Assembly (NCBI GenBank): GCA_002311665.1
Contig: DBYX01000023.1
Location: forward strand, 71,050 to 135,049
DNA length: 64,000 nucleotides
DNA from: Lachnoclostridium sp. UBA1175
GTDB taxonomy: Bacteria > Bacillota > Clostridia > Lachnospirales > Lachnospiraceae
Reading direction: 5' to 3'
Shown here: piece after piece, positions 1 through 7,161 of the stretch
How positions within the stretch are numbered: the stretch's first letter is position 1
How the letters are laid out: the number at the start of each line of letters is the position of its first letter
Made by a program: the position numbers and the translations under genes
Notes under the pieces: generated by a model
What the model was told of the DNA's origin: nothing
Database searches by the model: none
The model's input: only the letters and a program-made list of their open reading frames with translations

Positions 1-1267
1 TCTCTTCCGACACAGTATCCGCAATGCACCTGTAGTAGCTGTCTTGTTGGTCTAACCAATTGGAGTCGAGCACTCCCTGGTTCACTGCGAGCTGCAGGAA
101 ATCAGTCACGCCATCATCAGAATCCAGGTCAAATTGTGTCCCGTATTTCGGGAACGGAAATACCGATCTGTCCTCAGCTCCTAACGTACAGATGTAATCT
201 CCCCGTAGGAAAATGGAAAACGACACGTCCTTTCCAAATGCCTCCACGTTTCCCTCTGTAAACTGCAGTTTGGGAAATGCCCCCGTACTCGCATCACAGA
301 TTTCTTCCCTTAATGTCGTCGTAGCTACACGAACCTCTCCGCTGTCCTTTCGTGAATAGGCCGCCAAGGTCGCTGATAACCGACCTGAAGAAGCGCCTTT
401 ACCAATGGTTAGAATCTCCTTTTTCCCATCACCATCAGCATCTGTGAAGGCCGCAGTCCCGCATTGCCACTCCACGGCAACTCCGTCATATACGATATAA
501 AAATGCCTTGTTAGCGAATCCGACTTGTTCAGCAGCGTCACAAAAACCTGCGCACCGGTTGCTTCATACATTCCCTCCGGAGTGACATCCATCGGTTTCA
601 CGTCGGTATTCGGAGTATAAAATCCCCATAGATCTTCTACATTTCGCATCGGGATCCCCCGAACCGGAGCATCCTGTCGCAATCCATGGGTTGAAAGGAT
701 CTCGCTCGCCTTATCCGGCGTATAGCCTCCATCAGGTGTCTGACCCTTCGTATATGCAAAAACATAACAGCCGTTTGATTGCTCATAGACCAGGATCACA
801 CACCCATCCGTATACGCAACCCATGATATGTAATTCGATTGTTCTGCATCCACAAACCGATAGCCGGCTTCCCGGAGTTTTCTTCGATACGCAGATGCGT
901 CAATATGATCATAGCAATACACATTTTCCTGCACTGCGTTCAACCATAAGTCCTGCTTTCCGGTTGTTTCTTTCACACCTTCCTCATCGGGAAGGATCAC
1001 ACTCTCTGCTTTCGGCGAAGCAATCGTGGTAAGCAAGTAATCTTCCTGCACGGGTTCCGTCGGTTTCAAAGTGACTGTCGGGGTAACTGTAGGTGTGTTG
1101 TCACTCCTCACCGGCTTTTCCTTTCCCTTATGCCACACAAAGATGAACAATACAATGTAGGCGATAACCACTATCCCAATCAACACAATTATGAGATTGC
1201 GGATTTTTCCAGATGTAATCTTTTCTTTCATTCTTTTCATCCCATTGTTTCCATCAAAGGTCCTCAT
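1..1267 (-). CDS. Membrane-anchored secreted protein, cut by window edge
   Basis: The reading frame starts at 1267 and runs open to base 1, so the C-terminus is missing. The N-terminus is basic, then one hydrophobic segment (about residues 22-44, with a run like LIIVLIGIVVIAYIVLFIF) followed by a Thr/Pro-rich stalk (PTVTPTVTLKPTEP). This predicts a single-pass protein whose bulk lies outside the cell. Around residue 275 it has DADGDGKKE, the calcium-loop pattern of VCBS/FG-GAP-like repeats. The family is not recognised beyond that. It stands alone downstream of the rplL terminator and has its own extended -10 promoter. Confidence is high for the gene and low for function. Confidence 0.75.
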   Translation of the reverse strand, partial: MRTFDGNNGMKRMKEKITSGKIRNLIIVLIGIVVIAYIVLFIFVWHKGKEKPVRSDNTPTVTPTVTLKPTEPVQEDYLLTTIASPKAESVILPDEEGVKETTGKQDLWLNAVQENVYCYDHIDASAYRRKLREAGYRFVDAEQSNYISWVAYTDGCVILVYEQSNGCYVFAYTKGQTPDGGYTPDKASEILSTHGLRQDAPVRGIPMRNVEDLWGFYTPNTDVKPMDVTPEGMYEATGAQVFVTLLNKSDSLTRHFYIVYDGVAVEWQCGTAAFTDADGDGKKEILTIGKGASSGRLSATLAAYSRKDSGEVRVATTTLREEICDASTGAFPKLQFTEGNVEAFGKDVSFSIFLRGDYICTLGAEDRSVFPFPKYGTQFDLDSDDGVTDFLQLAVNQGVLDSNWLDQQDSYYRCIADTVSEE

Positions 1268-1309
1268 GCATTTCTTCTATCGCAAGACTCGCTGCCACGC
1301 CTCAATCTG

Positions 1310-1318
1310 ATTATACCA
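1310..1318 (-). promoter_or_regulatory. Extended -10 promoter for the partial secreted protein
   Basis: On the minus strand the sequence TGGTATAAT occurs about 43 bases before the start codon: a perfect TATAAT with a TGn extension. No good -35 is visible, which is usual for extended -10 promoters. Confidence 0.5.
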
Positions 1319-1420
1319 TAGTATGAACAAAGATAGGAAAACTATTTCAAATGCTATGTTTTTATGCTCACCGAATCGGAGCCCGTGGGAAAAGCGGCCT
1401 CGTCTTTCCGGCTCCTTAAG

Positions 1421-1461
1421 AAAAAAAATGGCCGGCAAATGTTTTAACACTTGCCGGCCAT
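1421..1461 (-). terminator. Rho-independent terminator after rplL
   Basis: An 11-bp perfect stem (arms at 1428-1438 and 1451-1461, core GGCCGGCAA/TTGCCGGCC) is followed on the minus strand by eight T. It lies 90 bases past the rplL stop and closes the rplJ-rplL transcript, leaving no rpoB downstream. Confidence 0.9.
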
Positions 1462-1550
1462 TCTCTGTACTGTTTGATAGAACTGAAACCCTAAGGGGTT
1501 CTGCGGTAAGACGCATCAATTTATAACACTCTATAATAGGTTATAATTAC

Positions 1551-1916
1551 TTACTTCAGCGTAACCTTAGCGCCCTCAGCCTCAACCTTAGCCTTGATGT
1601 CCTCAGCCTCTTCCTTGGTAGCGTTCTCCTTGATCATCTTAGGAGCGCCGTCTACAAGGTCCTTAGCTTCCTTGAGGCCAAGACCGGTGATCTCACGAAC
1701 AACCTTGATAACCTTAACCTTGTTCTCACCAACTTCGGTAAGCTCTACGTTGAACTCGGTCTTCTCCTCTTCAACTGCTGCTGCCGGGCCGGCTGCTGCT
1801 ACAACAACACCTGCTGCTGCGCTAACACCGAACTCCTCCTCGCAAGCCTTAACGAGATCGTTCAGCTCAAGAACGCTCATGGCCTTGATTGCATCGATAA
1901 ATTCCTGATTTGTCAT
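1551..1916 (-). CDS. rplL: 50S ribosomal protein L7/L12
   Basis: This is the acidic stalk protein that recruits translation GTPases to the large subunit. The 121-residue product has the family's usual length and layout: an N-terminal dimerisation helix (EFIDAIKAMSVLELNDLVKA), an Ala/Val-rich hinge (about residues 33-48) and the C-terminal factor-binding domain with GLGLKEAKDLVDGAPK. It follows rplJ by 93 bases under the same promoter and ends in a strong terminator. In most bacteria rpoB comes next; here the transcript stops. Confidence 0.98.
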   Translation of the reverse strand: MTNQEFIDAIKAMSVLELNDLVKACEEEFGVSAAAGVVVAAAGPAAAVEEEKTEFNVELTEVGENKVKVIKVVREITGLGLKEAKDLVDGAPKMIKENATKEEAEDIKAKVEAEGAKVTLK

Positions 1917-2009
1917 GATTCAAATCCTCCGTAAAATAATGTTGTGCGGGCATGATTGCCCCGGACTCTTGTCCGTTACGCCGCTACGCGGCTAATTCCT
2001 GCGGGAATC

Positions 2010-2504
2010 TTAGGCAACCTCGCCGTTCTTCTCCGCGATCTGCTTGAGGACGCGCGCAAGATTCGTGATCGGGGACTGCAGACTTCCAAGAAGCTTGGAA
2101 ATGAGAACCTCTCTCGACGGAATCGTCGCAACGACCTGGCAACCCTGAGCGTCATAGTACGTTCCGTCTACAACGCCGCCCTTGAACTCGAGCTTGTCCG
2201 CAGTCTTCATTGCATCAGCAAGAAGTCTTGCGGGTGCGGTCGCATCGTCAACGCCGAATGCAACTGCGGTAGGTCCGTCAAGGTGCTTGGAAAGCTCCTC
2301 GTAAACCGTACCGGCAAACACTCTCTTGAGGTAGGTGTTCTTGTATACCTTGTATACGACTCCACCCTCTCTCAAGGACTTGCGAAGCTTGGTATCCTGC
2401 TCCACCGTCAATCCGCGGTAATCAACGAGAACCACTGCCTTAGCGGCTTCCATGTTCTTCGTGATCTCCTCGATGATCGGCTGCTTCAACTCAATCTTTG
2501 CCAT
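2010..2504 (-). CDS. rplJ: 50S ribosomal protein L10
   Basis: L10 forms the base of the L7/L12 stalk and binds 23S rRNA. The 164-residue product begins MAKIELKQPIIEEITKNMEA and contains AVVLVDYRGLTVEQDTKLR, typical of L10. A good ribosome binding site (AAAAGGAGG) precedes the ATG. The gene is preceded by an L10 leader with an attenuator hairpin and a consensus promoter, so autogenous control by the L10-(L12)n complex is expected. It is normally directly behind rplA; here a two-gene ABC transporter separates them. Confidence 0.97.
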   Translation of the reverse strand: MAKIELKQPIIEEITKNMEAAKAVVLVDYRGLTVEQDTKLRKSLREGGVVYKVYKNTYLKRVFAGTVYEELSKHLDGPTAVAFGVDDATAPARLLADAMKTADKLEFKGGVVDGTYYDAQGCQVVATIPSREVLISKLLGSLQSPITNLARVLKQIAEKNGEVA

Positions 2505-2549
2505 GGGAATTACCTCCTTTTCAGTTTAACGCCGATTGCCCGCCGCACT

Positions 2550-2690
2550 TGAAGAAATAAAAAGTGCTGAGATCCGAACGGAATCTCAGCACATGAAATC
2601 GTTTCAAATGAGCTGACATATCCTCGGCAGGCGCGGAACCGGAGTTCCTCTTACACCGTATCGGTACCTGCTGTCTTCGGCAGTCGAATA
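2550..2690 (-). ncRNA. L10 leader with attenuator hairpin
   Basis: The 5' leader of rplJ carries the family's conserved pieces: GACAGCAGGTACCGA near the 5' end, then CGCGCCTGCCGAGG, then a terminator hairpin (GTGCTGAGAT paired with ATCTCAGCAC, 2562-2592) followed by TTTTTATTTC. The known mechanism in other bacteria is binding of excess L10-L12 to the leader, which favours the terminator. The assignment rests on motif recognition and position. Confidence 0.85.
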
Positions 2691-2692
2691 CT

Positions 2693-2721
2693 CTTATACC
2701 ATATTCCACTGCCTATGTCAA
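2693..2721 (-). promoter_or_regulatory. Promoter of rplJ-rplL
   Basis: Perfect TTGACA (2716-2721), a 17-base spacer and TATAAG (2693-2698) on the minus strand, immediately ahead of the L10 leader. rplJL therefore does not depend on the rplKA transcript. Confidence 0.9.
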
Positions 2722-2771
2722 GCATTTATTTTCCGCATTCTCTGCGAAAATACCGCCCTGCTCCCCGCGCG

Positions 2772-3752
2772 TTACAGCATGAGCAAAAGCAAAATCCCGT
2801 ATATGATCATTATGATATAGTCCGAGTGTTTCAGGCGCACGCCTCTTCGGTAAATGATGTACGCGACGTACATCATGATTAGCCGGAGCAAAACGAGTGT
2901 CGGATTCCTCACCGGCTGAAGCATAGCCACCGCAATCACCGGGATCAGCGTGCGATAACCGAACCACGAATCCGAAACATCCTCGACCTTCTCCGAGCGT
3001 CTCCGGTTGAAGCTCCGGAAGAGCAGGTAGATCGCGCCGACACAGATCAGAACATCGAGGACCAGATAGAAGAAGAACGTAGCCGGCTCCGCCTTCGTGA
3101 GCGCACTGTTCCAGATCCAGCTTCCGCCCGACGAATATGTCAGGATGCGGTCTTCAAACAGTTGCGTCACATCAGAGATGACGCCGTTAATTCCGAGGAT
3201 GACCGGCCCGCCGTTCAAAGAGACACGGTCAAAGAACGCCTCGAACACCGTCGGTAGCATCGCGTAGTCCATGATGAACAGGCATCCGTCCCCTGTGGAG
3301 TTGGCCTGCAGGAACACAAAGCTGAAGAAGCCGAACGACAGGCTCGTAAGGAGCACCATGACGATGTAATAAAGTAACAGCCATCCCCAGGCACCGCCTC
3401 CGTTCTTCCCCACATAGCTGACTGCGAAAAGGAACAGTATTGCGAGAACGATCGCAATATGCATCACACCGGTCAGCAGATGCACGAGCGCAAGCTTCCA
3501 GCGGTCGATCGGCAGCGAAAACCAGGTGTCCAGATTGCGTCGGTTGTTGAACATCCGGAATTCGAAGACCGGCATACAAAGCGCCATCATCGACGCCGTA
3601 TACAGAATATAATTGAAGTCAAACAAGTATTTGCCGACGCCCAGATCCAACAGCGGATCCGAGCAGAAGATCAGCGCAAGTACGATCGTGATCGCCAACC
3701 GCGGCAGAGTCTCACGAAAATGATAACGAAAATACCTCTCTTCCGTCGTCAC
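2772..3752 (-). CDS. ABC transporter membrane subunit (ABC-2-like)
   Basis: A 326-residue, very hydrophobic protein with about eight predicted membrane spans, in two blocks (roughly residues 15-185 and 230-326), and a cytosolic loop containing RRRSEKVEDVS. Its ATG overlaps the stop of the ATPase gene upstream by four bases, so the two are translationally coupled. It is probably the permease for that ATPase. The substrate is not evident; similar pairs export peptides or confer antibiotic or lantibiotic resistance. The pair sits between rplA and rplJ, an unusual place. Confidence 0.8.
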   Translation of the reverse strand: MTTEERYFRYHFRETLPRLAITIVLALIFCSDPLLDLGVGKYLFDFNYILYTASMMALCMPVFEFRMFNNRRNLDTWFSLPIDRWKLALVHLLTGVMHIAIVLAILFLFAVSYVGKNGGGAWGWLLLYYIVMVLLTSLSFGFFSFVFLQANSTGDGCLFIMDYAMLPTVFEAFFDRVSLNGGPVILGINGVISDVTQLFEDRILTYSSGGSWIWNSALTKAEPATFFFYLVLDVLICVGAIYLLFRSFNRRRSEKVEDVSDSWFGYRTLIPVIAVAMLQPVRNPTLVLLRLIMMYVAYIIYRRGVRLKHSDYIIMIIYGILLLLML

Positions 3753-4642
3753 AGTTCCACACCTCCTCCCACAAGTTCTTTCATTGTGTCGAGAAGGATC
3801 TCGCCGGGCTCGATCTCCAGCCGGTCAACCATAAGCGGCCTAAGAGCATCGATCTCCATGATGATCTTGTCTTCGCTCCCCTCCGCGATGATCGTGGCAA
3901 TTCGGCCGACAATCTCGCACTTGTGCAGGTTCAGGCGGGCAAACATCTCCTTCGTCGGCGTCTGCTCGAAAGCAAGTTGGTATTTGACGAACGAGTTCAC
4001 CTTGTTCTCCACCATCTCCGGCGATGCGAACCGAGTGTCGGACAGGATCAGATAGTTGTCACAGAAACCTTCCAGTTCCCGGAGCGCATGGCTCGAAATG
4101 ATGATCGTGCTGCCGTTGTTCGCAGCGTTGCGCACATACTCCTTGAAACGGGCGCGCGCGATCGGGTCGAGCCCGTCGAACGCCTCGTCGAGAAGGATAA
4201 ACTTCGGTGCGATTGCAAACGCAAGCGCGATGAAAGTCTGTCTCCGCATTCCCTTCGAGAACTTGGAGAGTGACTTCTTGTGCGGCAGCGCGGACAATGC
4301 CATCAGCTGATCGTACACATCTCTTCTGATCTCGGGATAGAATGTCTTGTAGAGCGCATACAGATCATCGGCGGTCGTACCCTCCGCGAAGAACGGATCG
4401 TCCGAGAGCAAAAACAACTTCCGCCTCGTCGCTCCTTTGCCGACGCTCTGTCCGTCGTACAGAACCTCGCCGCAATCCGGCGTCATCACACCGGAGATCA
4501 GGCGCAGAAAAGTGGATTTGCCGGAGCCGTTGACGCCGATCAATCCGAGGATCTCATTGTCACGCACGGTCAGGTTCAGGTCCTTCAGGACCACGTGACT
4601 CCCGAACGAATGTGACAGATTCTTTATTTCAATCAATTCCAT
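3749..4642 (-). CDS. ABC transporter ATP-binding protein
   Basis: A 297-residue nucleotide-binding subunit. Visible motifs are Walker A GVNGSGKST (about residues 37-45), a signature-like SKFSKGMRRQ (LSGGQ diverged to FSKGM) and Walker B FILLDEAFDGLD followed by SSHALREL (the switch His). The C-terminal 80 residues form the extension common in ABC-2 exporters. It overlaps the permease gene by four bases and lies downstream of the rplA terminator, so it is probably transcribed separately from the ribosomal genes. Confidence 0.92.
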   Translation of the reverse strand: MELIEIKNLSHSFGSHVVLKDLNLTVRDNEILGLIGVNGSGKSTFLRLISGVMTPDCGEVLYDGQSVGKGATRRKLFLLSDDPFFAEGTTADDLYALYKTFYPEIRRDVYDQLMALSALPHKKSLSKFSKGMRRQTFIALAFAIAPKFILLDEAFDGLDPIARARFKEYVRNAANNGSTIIISSHALRELEGFCDNYLILSDTRFASPEMVENKVNSFVKYQLAFEQTPTKEMFARLNLHKCEIVGRIATIIAEGSEDKIIMEIDALRPLMVDRLEIEPGEILLDTMKELVGGGVEL

Positions 4643-4708
4643 TCACCCCCTATCGGAACGATTTTGTCCTTATATCATAACGCATTCCAACAGAAATAGC
4701 AATTCAAA

Positions 4709-4732
4709 ACGGCCCCGGTTATCCGGGGCCGT
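4709..4732 (-). terminator. Terminator of the rpmG-secE-nusG-rplK-rplA transcript
   Basis: A 10-bp GC-rich stem (ACGGCCCCGG / CCGGGGCCGT) with a four-base loop is followed on the minus strand by TTTTGAATTGC. It lies 32 bases past the rplA stop and before the ABC genes. Confidence 0.8.
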
Positions 4733-4764
4733 CGATTTGCTATGGAATTGAGGTGTATTGTCTA

Positions 4765-5457
4765 TCAGCCGAACTGAACAGGGTTCAACTTGATTCCGGG
4801 GCCCATCGTGGAACTGATGGTGACGCTTCTTAAGTACTGGCCCTTGGCAGCAGCCGGCTTAGCCTTAACAATCGCGCCCATGAGAGTTTCGAAGTTGTCC
4901 TTCAACTGCTCTGCGGTGAAGGAAACCTTGCCAACCGGAACGTGGATGATGTTCGTCTTGTCCAGACGGTACTCCACTTTACCGGCTTTGATATCGTTCA
5001 CAGCCTTGGTTACATCCATGGTAACGGTGCCTGCCTTCGGGTTCGGCATTAAGCCCTTAGGTCCGAGCACACGACCCAACTTACCGACAACGCCCATCAT
5101 ATCCGGTGTAGCAACTACTACGTCGAACTCGAACCAGCCATCCTTCTGGATGCGCGGTACAAGCTCCTCACCACCGGCGTAATCAGCGCCTGCAGCGAGT
5201 GCCTCATCGATCTTCGGTCCCTTCGCGAAAACGAGTACGCGAACGGTCTTGCCGGTTCCGTGAGGAAGAACGACAGCGCCACGGACCTGCTGGTCAGCGT
5301 GACGGCCGTCTACACCGAGACGGACATGAGCTTCTACAGTCTCGTCAAATTTTGCGGTAGCGGACGACTTTACCAGATCAACTGCCGTAGCGGTGTCATA
5401 CAGCGCGGTGCGGTCAATATTCTTGGCAGCGTCCATGTATTTCTTTCCATGTTTCAT
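4765..5457 (-). CDS. rplA: 50S ribosomal protein L1
   Basis: L1 forms the mobile L1 stalk at the tRNA exit site and can repress its own mRNA. The 230-residue length is normal. Recognisable segments are RLGVDGRHADQQVRGAV, GRVLGPKGLMPNPKAGTV and the C-terminal TISSTMGPGIKLN. It follows rplK by 56 bases and ends the operon, which is closed by a GC-rich hairpin. Confidence 0.98.
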   Translation of the reverse strand: MKHGKKYMDAAKNIDRTALYDTATAVDLVKSSATAKFDETVEAHVRLGVDGRHADQQVRGAVVLPHGTGKTVRVLVFAKGPKIDEALAAGADYAGGEELVPRIQKDGWFEFDVVVATPDMMGVVGKLGRVLGPKGLMPNPKAGTVTMDVTKAVNDIKAGKVEYRLDKTNIIHVPVGKVSFTAEQLKDNFETLMGAIVKAKPAAAKGQYLRSVTISSTMGPGIKLNPVQFG

Positions 5458-5513
5458 AATTCAAACCTCCTAGTGGTAATGTCGGGAGCTAATCCCTCCC
5501 ACTGATTCAATAC

Positions 5514-5942
5514 TCAGTCATCAACTACAGTGATGCCCATGCTACGGGCGGTACCTGCGATCATGCTCGTTGCTGCTTCAAGGGAACCCGCGTTCAGATC
5601 GGGCATCTTGAGCTCGGCAATCTTCGCAACCTCGGATCTCTTGATGGAAGCAACCTTCACCTTGTTCGGGGTTCCGGAAGCCGACTCAATCTTGCAGGCC
5701 TTCTTGAGAAGCACTGCAGCCGGAGGCGTCTTCGTGATGAAGCTGAAGCTCTTGTCCTGGTAAACCGTGATCACGACGGGAATGATCATTCCCTCCTGAC
5801 CTGCGGTACGGGCATTGAATTCCTTCGTAAACTGAACAATGTTGACACCGTGCTGACCGAGAGCGGGACCTACCGGAGGAGCCGGGGTCGCTTTCGCAGC
5901 CGGAATCTGTAACTTGATGTAACCTGTAACTTTCTTTGCCAT
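5514..5942 (-). CDS. rplK: 50S ribosomal protein L11
   Basis: L11 binds the GTPase-associated centre of 23S rRNA and is needed for stringent-response signalling through RelA-type enzymes. The 142-residue product has the classic LQIPAAKATPAPPVGPALGQ segment, the central linker TPPAAVLLKKA and the C-terminal RNA-binding domain ending ARSMGITVVDD. A strong ribosome binding site (AGGAGGT) precedes the ATG. It lies in the order nusG-rplK-rplA standard for Firmicutes. Confidence 0.98.
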   Translation of the reverse strand: MAKKVTGYIKLQIPAAKATPAPPVGPALGQHGVNIVQFTKEFNARTAGQEGMIIPVVITVYQDKSFSFITKTPPAAVLLKKACKIESASGTPNKVKVASIKRSEVAKIAELKMPDLNAGSLEAATSMIAGTARSMGITVVDD

Positions 5943-6049
5943 GTTAGCATACCTCCTGAAAATGTGGTGTTATCGGAAGATTCCTCCCACGTACCGATGC
6001 GCACTTGCGCTTCGATAGCCATGATCCGCTGCCTATACGGACCACGAAA

Positions 6050-6574
6050 TTACTTTTTAAGGATCACCTCGTCAAAACTGAACTCGGCGATTGTCGCGCG
6101 GTTGAACATGGTAACTTCCACCATAACCTTGCGTTTGCTGTTATTGACAGCCTTGATCTCTCCAATGGAGTTTCTCCAGTTGCCGCTCTGAATGATGACT
6201 TCCTCGCCCTCGACGAACTCCGGGATCACCTCGGTATCACTCTCGAGAAGACCGAGATTGACGATCTCCTGATCCGTCAACGGAACGGGCTTCGATCCGG
6301 GGCCTACAAAACCGGTCACACCGCGCGTGTTGCGCACGACATACCAGGTGTTATCGTTCATTACCATATGAACGAGCACGTAGCCCGGGAACATCATCTT
6401 CTTCTTCAGAACGCGCTCACCGTTCTTCATCTCCAATGTGTCCTGCATAGGGACACGCACATCGAGGATCACATCCTGCAGTTTGCGGTTTACGATCGTC
6501 TTCTCGATGCTTGTCTTGACGTTGTTCTCATACCCGGAATAGGTATGAACAACGAACCACTGCGCTTCTGCCAT
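6050..6574 (-). CDS. nusG: Transcription termination/antitermination protein NusG
   Basis: NusG binds RNA polymerase and links it to Rho or the ribosome. The start is taken at 6574 (MAEAQWFVVHTYSGYE), giving 174 residues; a longer frame to 6637 would overlap secE. The N-terminal NGN domain (about residues 5-110) is followed by the KOW domain with EGEEVIIQSGNWRNSIGEI and RATIAEFSFDEV. It sits 16 bases after secE in the standard rpmG-secE-nusG-rplK order. Confidence 0.97.
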   Translation of the reverse strand: MAEAQWFVVHTYSGYENNVKTSIEKTIVNRKLQDVILDVRVPMQDTLEMKNGERVLKKKMMFPGYVLVHMVMNDNTWYVVRNTRGVTGFVGPGSKPVPLTDQEIVNLGLLESDTEVIPEFVEGEEVIIQSGNWRNSIGEIKAVNNSKRKVMVEVTMFNRATIAEFSFDEVILKK

Positions 6575-6590
6575 ATAGCCACCCTTATCC

Positions 6591-6791
6591 TTACTTGAGG
6601 ATCCAACTAAGTATCTGCTCCACTCCCAGATCAACAAACTTGATCAGAAGTCCGAGAATCACGGTGATAATGACAACTGCTGCAGACTCTTTAGCCAGAG
6701 TATTGGGGCTCGGCCAGATAATTTTCTTCCACTCCGCCTTCATACCCTTCCACCAGCTTGTCTTAGCCGGCGCGTTAGCAGTATCGCTCAT
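6591..6791 (-). CDS. secE: Preprotein translocase subunit SecE
   Basis: The small essential subunit of the SecYEG channel. The 66-residue product has the conserved amphipathic segment WWKGMKAEWKKIIWPS (SecE pattern with KKxxWP) followed by one transmembrane helix (VVIITVILGLLIKFVDLGV). It is 22 bases downstream of rpmG and 16 upstream of nusG. Confidence 0.96.
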   Translation of the reverse strand: MSDTANAPAKTSWWKGMKAEWKKIIWPSPNTLAKESAAVVIITVILGLLIKFVDLGVEQILSWILK

Positions 6792-6813
6792 GACTCAACC
6801 TTTCTCCAAGCAA

Positions 6814-6963
6814 TTACTTGGTTTCCTTGTGTAACGTGTGCTTCTTGCAAAATCTGCAGTACTTCTGGGTCTCCATCCTATCCGGATGGTTTTTCTTTTC
6901 TTTTGTCATGTTGTAATTACGCTGCTTGCATTCGGTGCAAGCCAAGGTAATCTTTACTCGCAT
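6814..6963 (-). CDS. rpmG: 50S ribosomal protein L33
   Basis: A 49-residue zinc-ribbon ribosomal protein beginning MRVKITLACTECKQRNY. Two CxxC pairs (CTEC and CRFC) indicate the zinc-binding form of L33. The family is usually 49-50 residues. A GGAGGTGAGAGTT site precedes the ATG. It is the first gene of the secE-nusG-rplKA operon. Confidence 0.96.
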   Translation of the reverse strand: MRVKITLACTECKQRNYNMTKEKKNHPDRMETQKYCRFCKKHTLHKETK

Positions 6964-7021
6964 AACTCTCACCTCCGTATAAAATTAGGCATAAAAAAAA
7001 GACCTCTTCCATAGCCTCACT

Positions 7022-7051
7022 ACTATAGCACAAGTCTTTCGCGGAAGTCAA
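7022..7051 (-). promoter_or_regulatory. Promoter of the rpmG-secE-nusG-rplK-rplA operon
   Basis: TTGACT (7046-7051), an 18-base spacer and TATAGT (7022-7027) on the minus strand, about 60 bases before rpmG. Confidence 0.8.
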
Positions 7052-7121
7052 GCGGAAATTTCAGTCCTCTCACGGCGGTTTTCCGCGCATAGTCACGGGG
7101 TTTCCGTAACATTTGCGGACG

Positions 7122-7147
7122 CCGTGACCGCATCGCGGCGGTCACGG
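7122..7147 (-). terminator. Hairpin after the transglutaminase gene, no U tract
   Basis: Perfect 10-bp arms CCGTGACCGC and GCGGTCACGG with a six-base loop, 15 bases past the stop at 7162. No run of T follows, so it may stabilise the 3' end or act with Rho rather than be a classic terminator. Confidence 0.45.
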
Positions 7148-7161
7148 TATCCGTGTCATCA

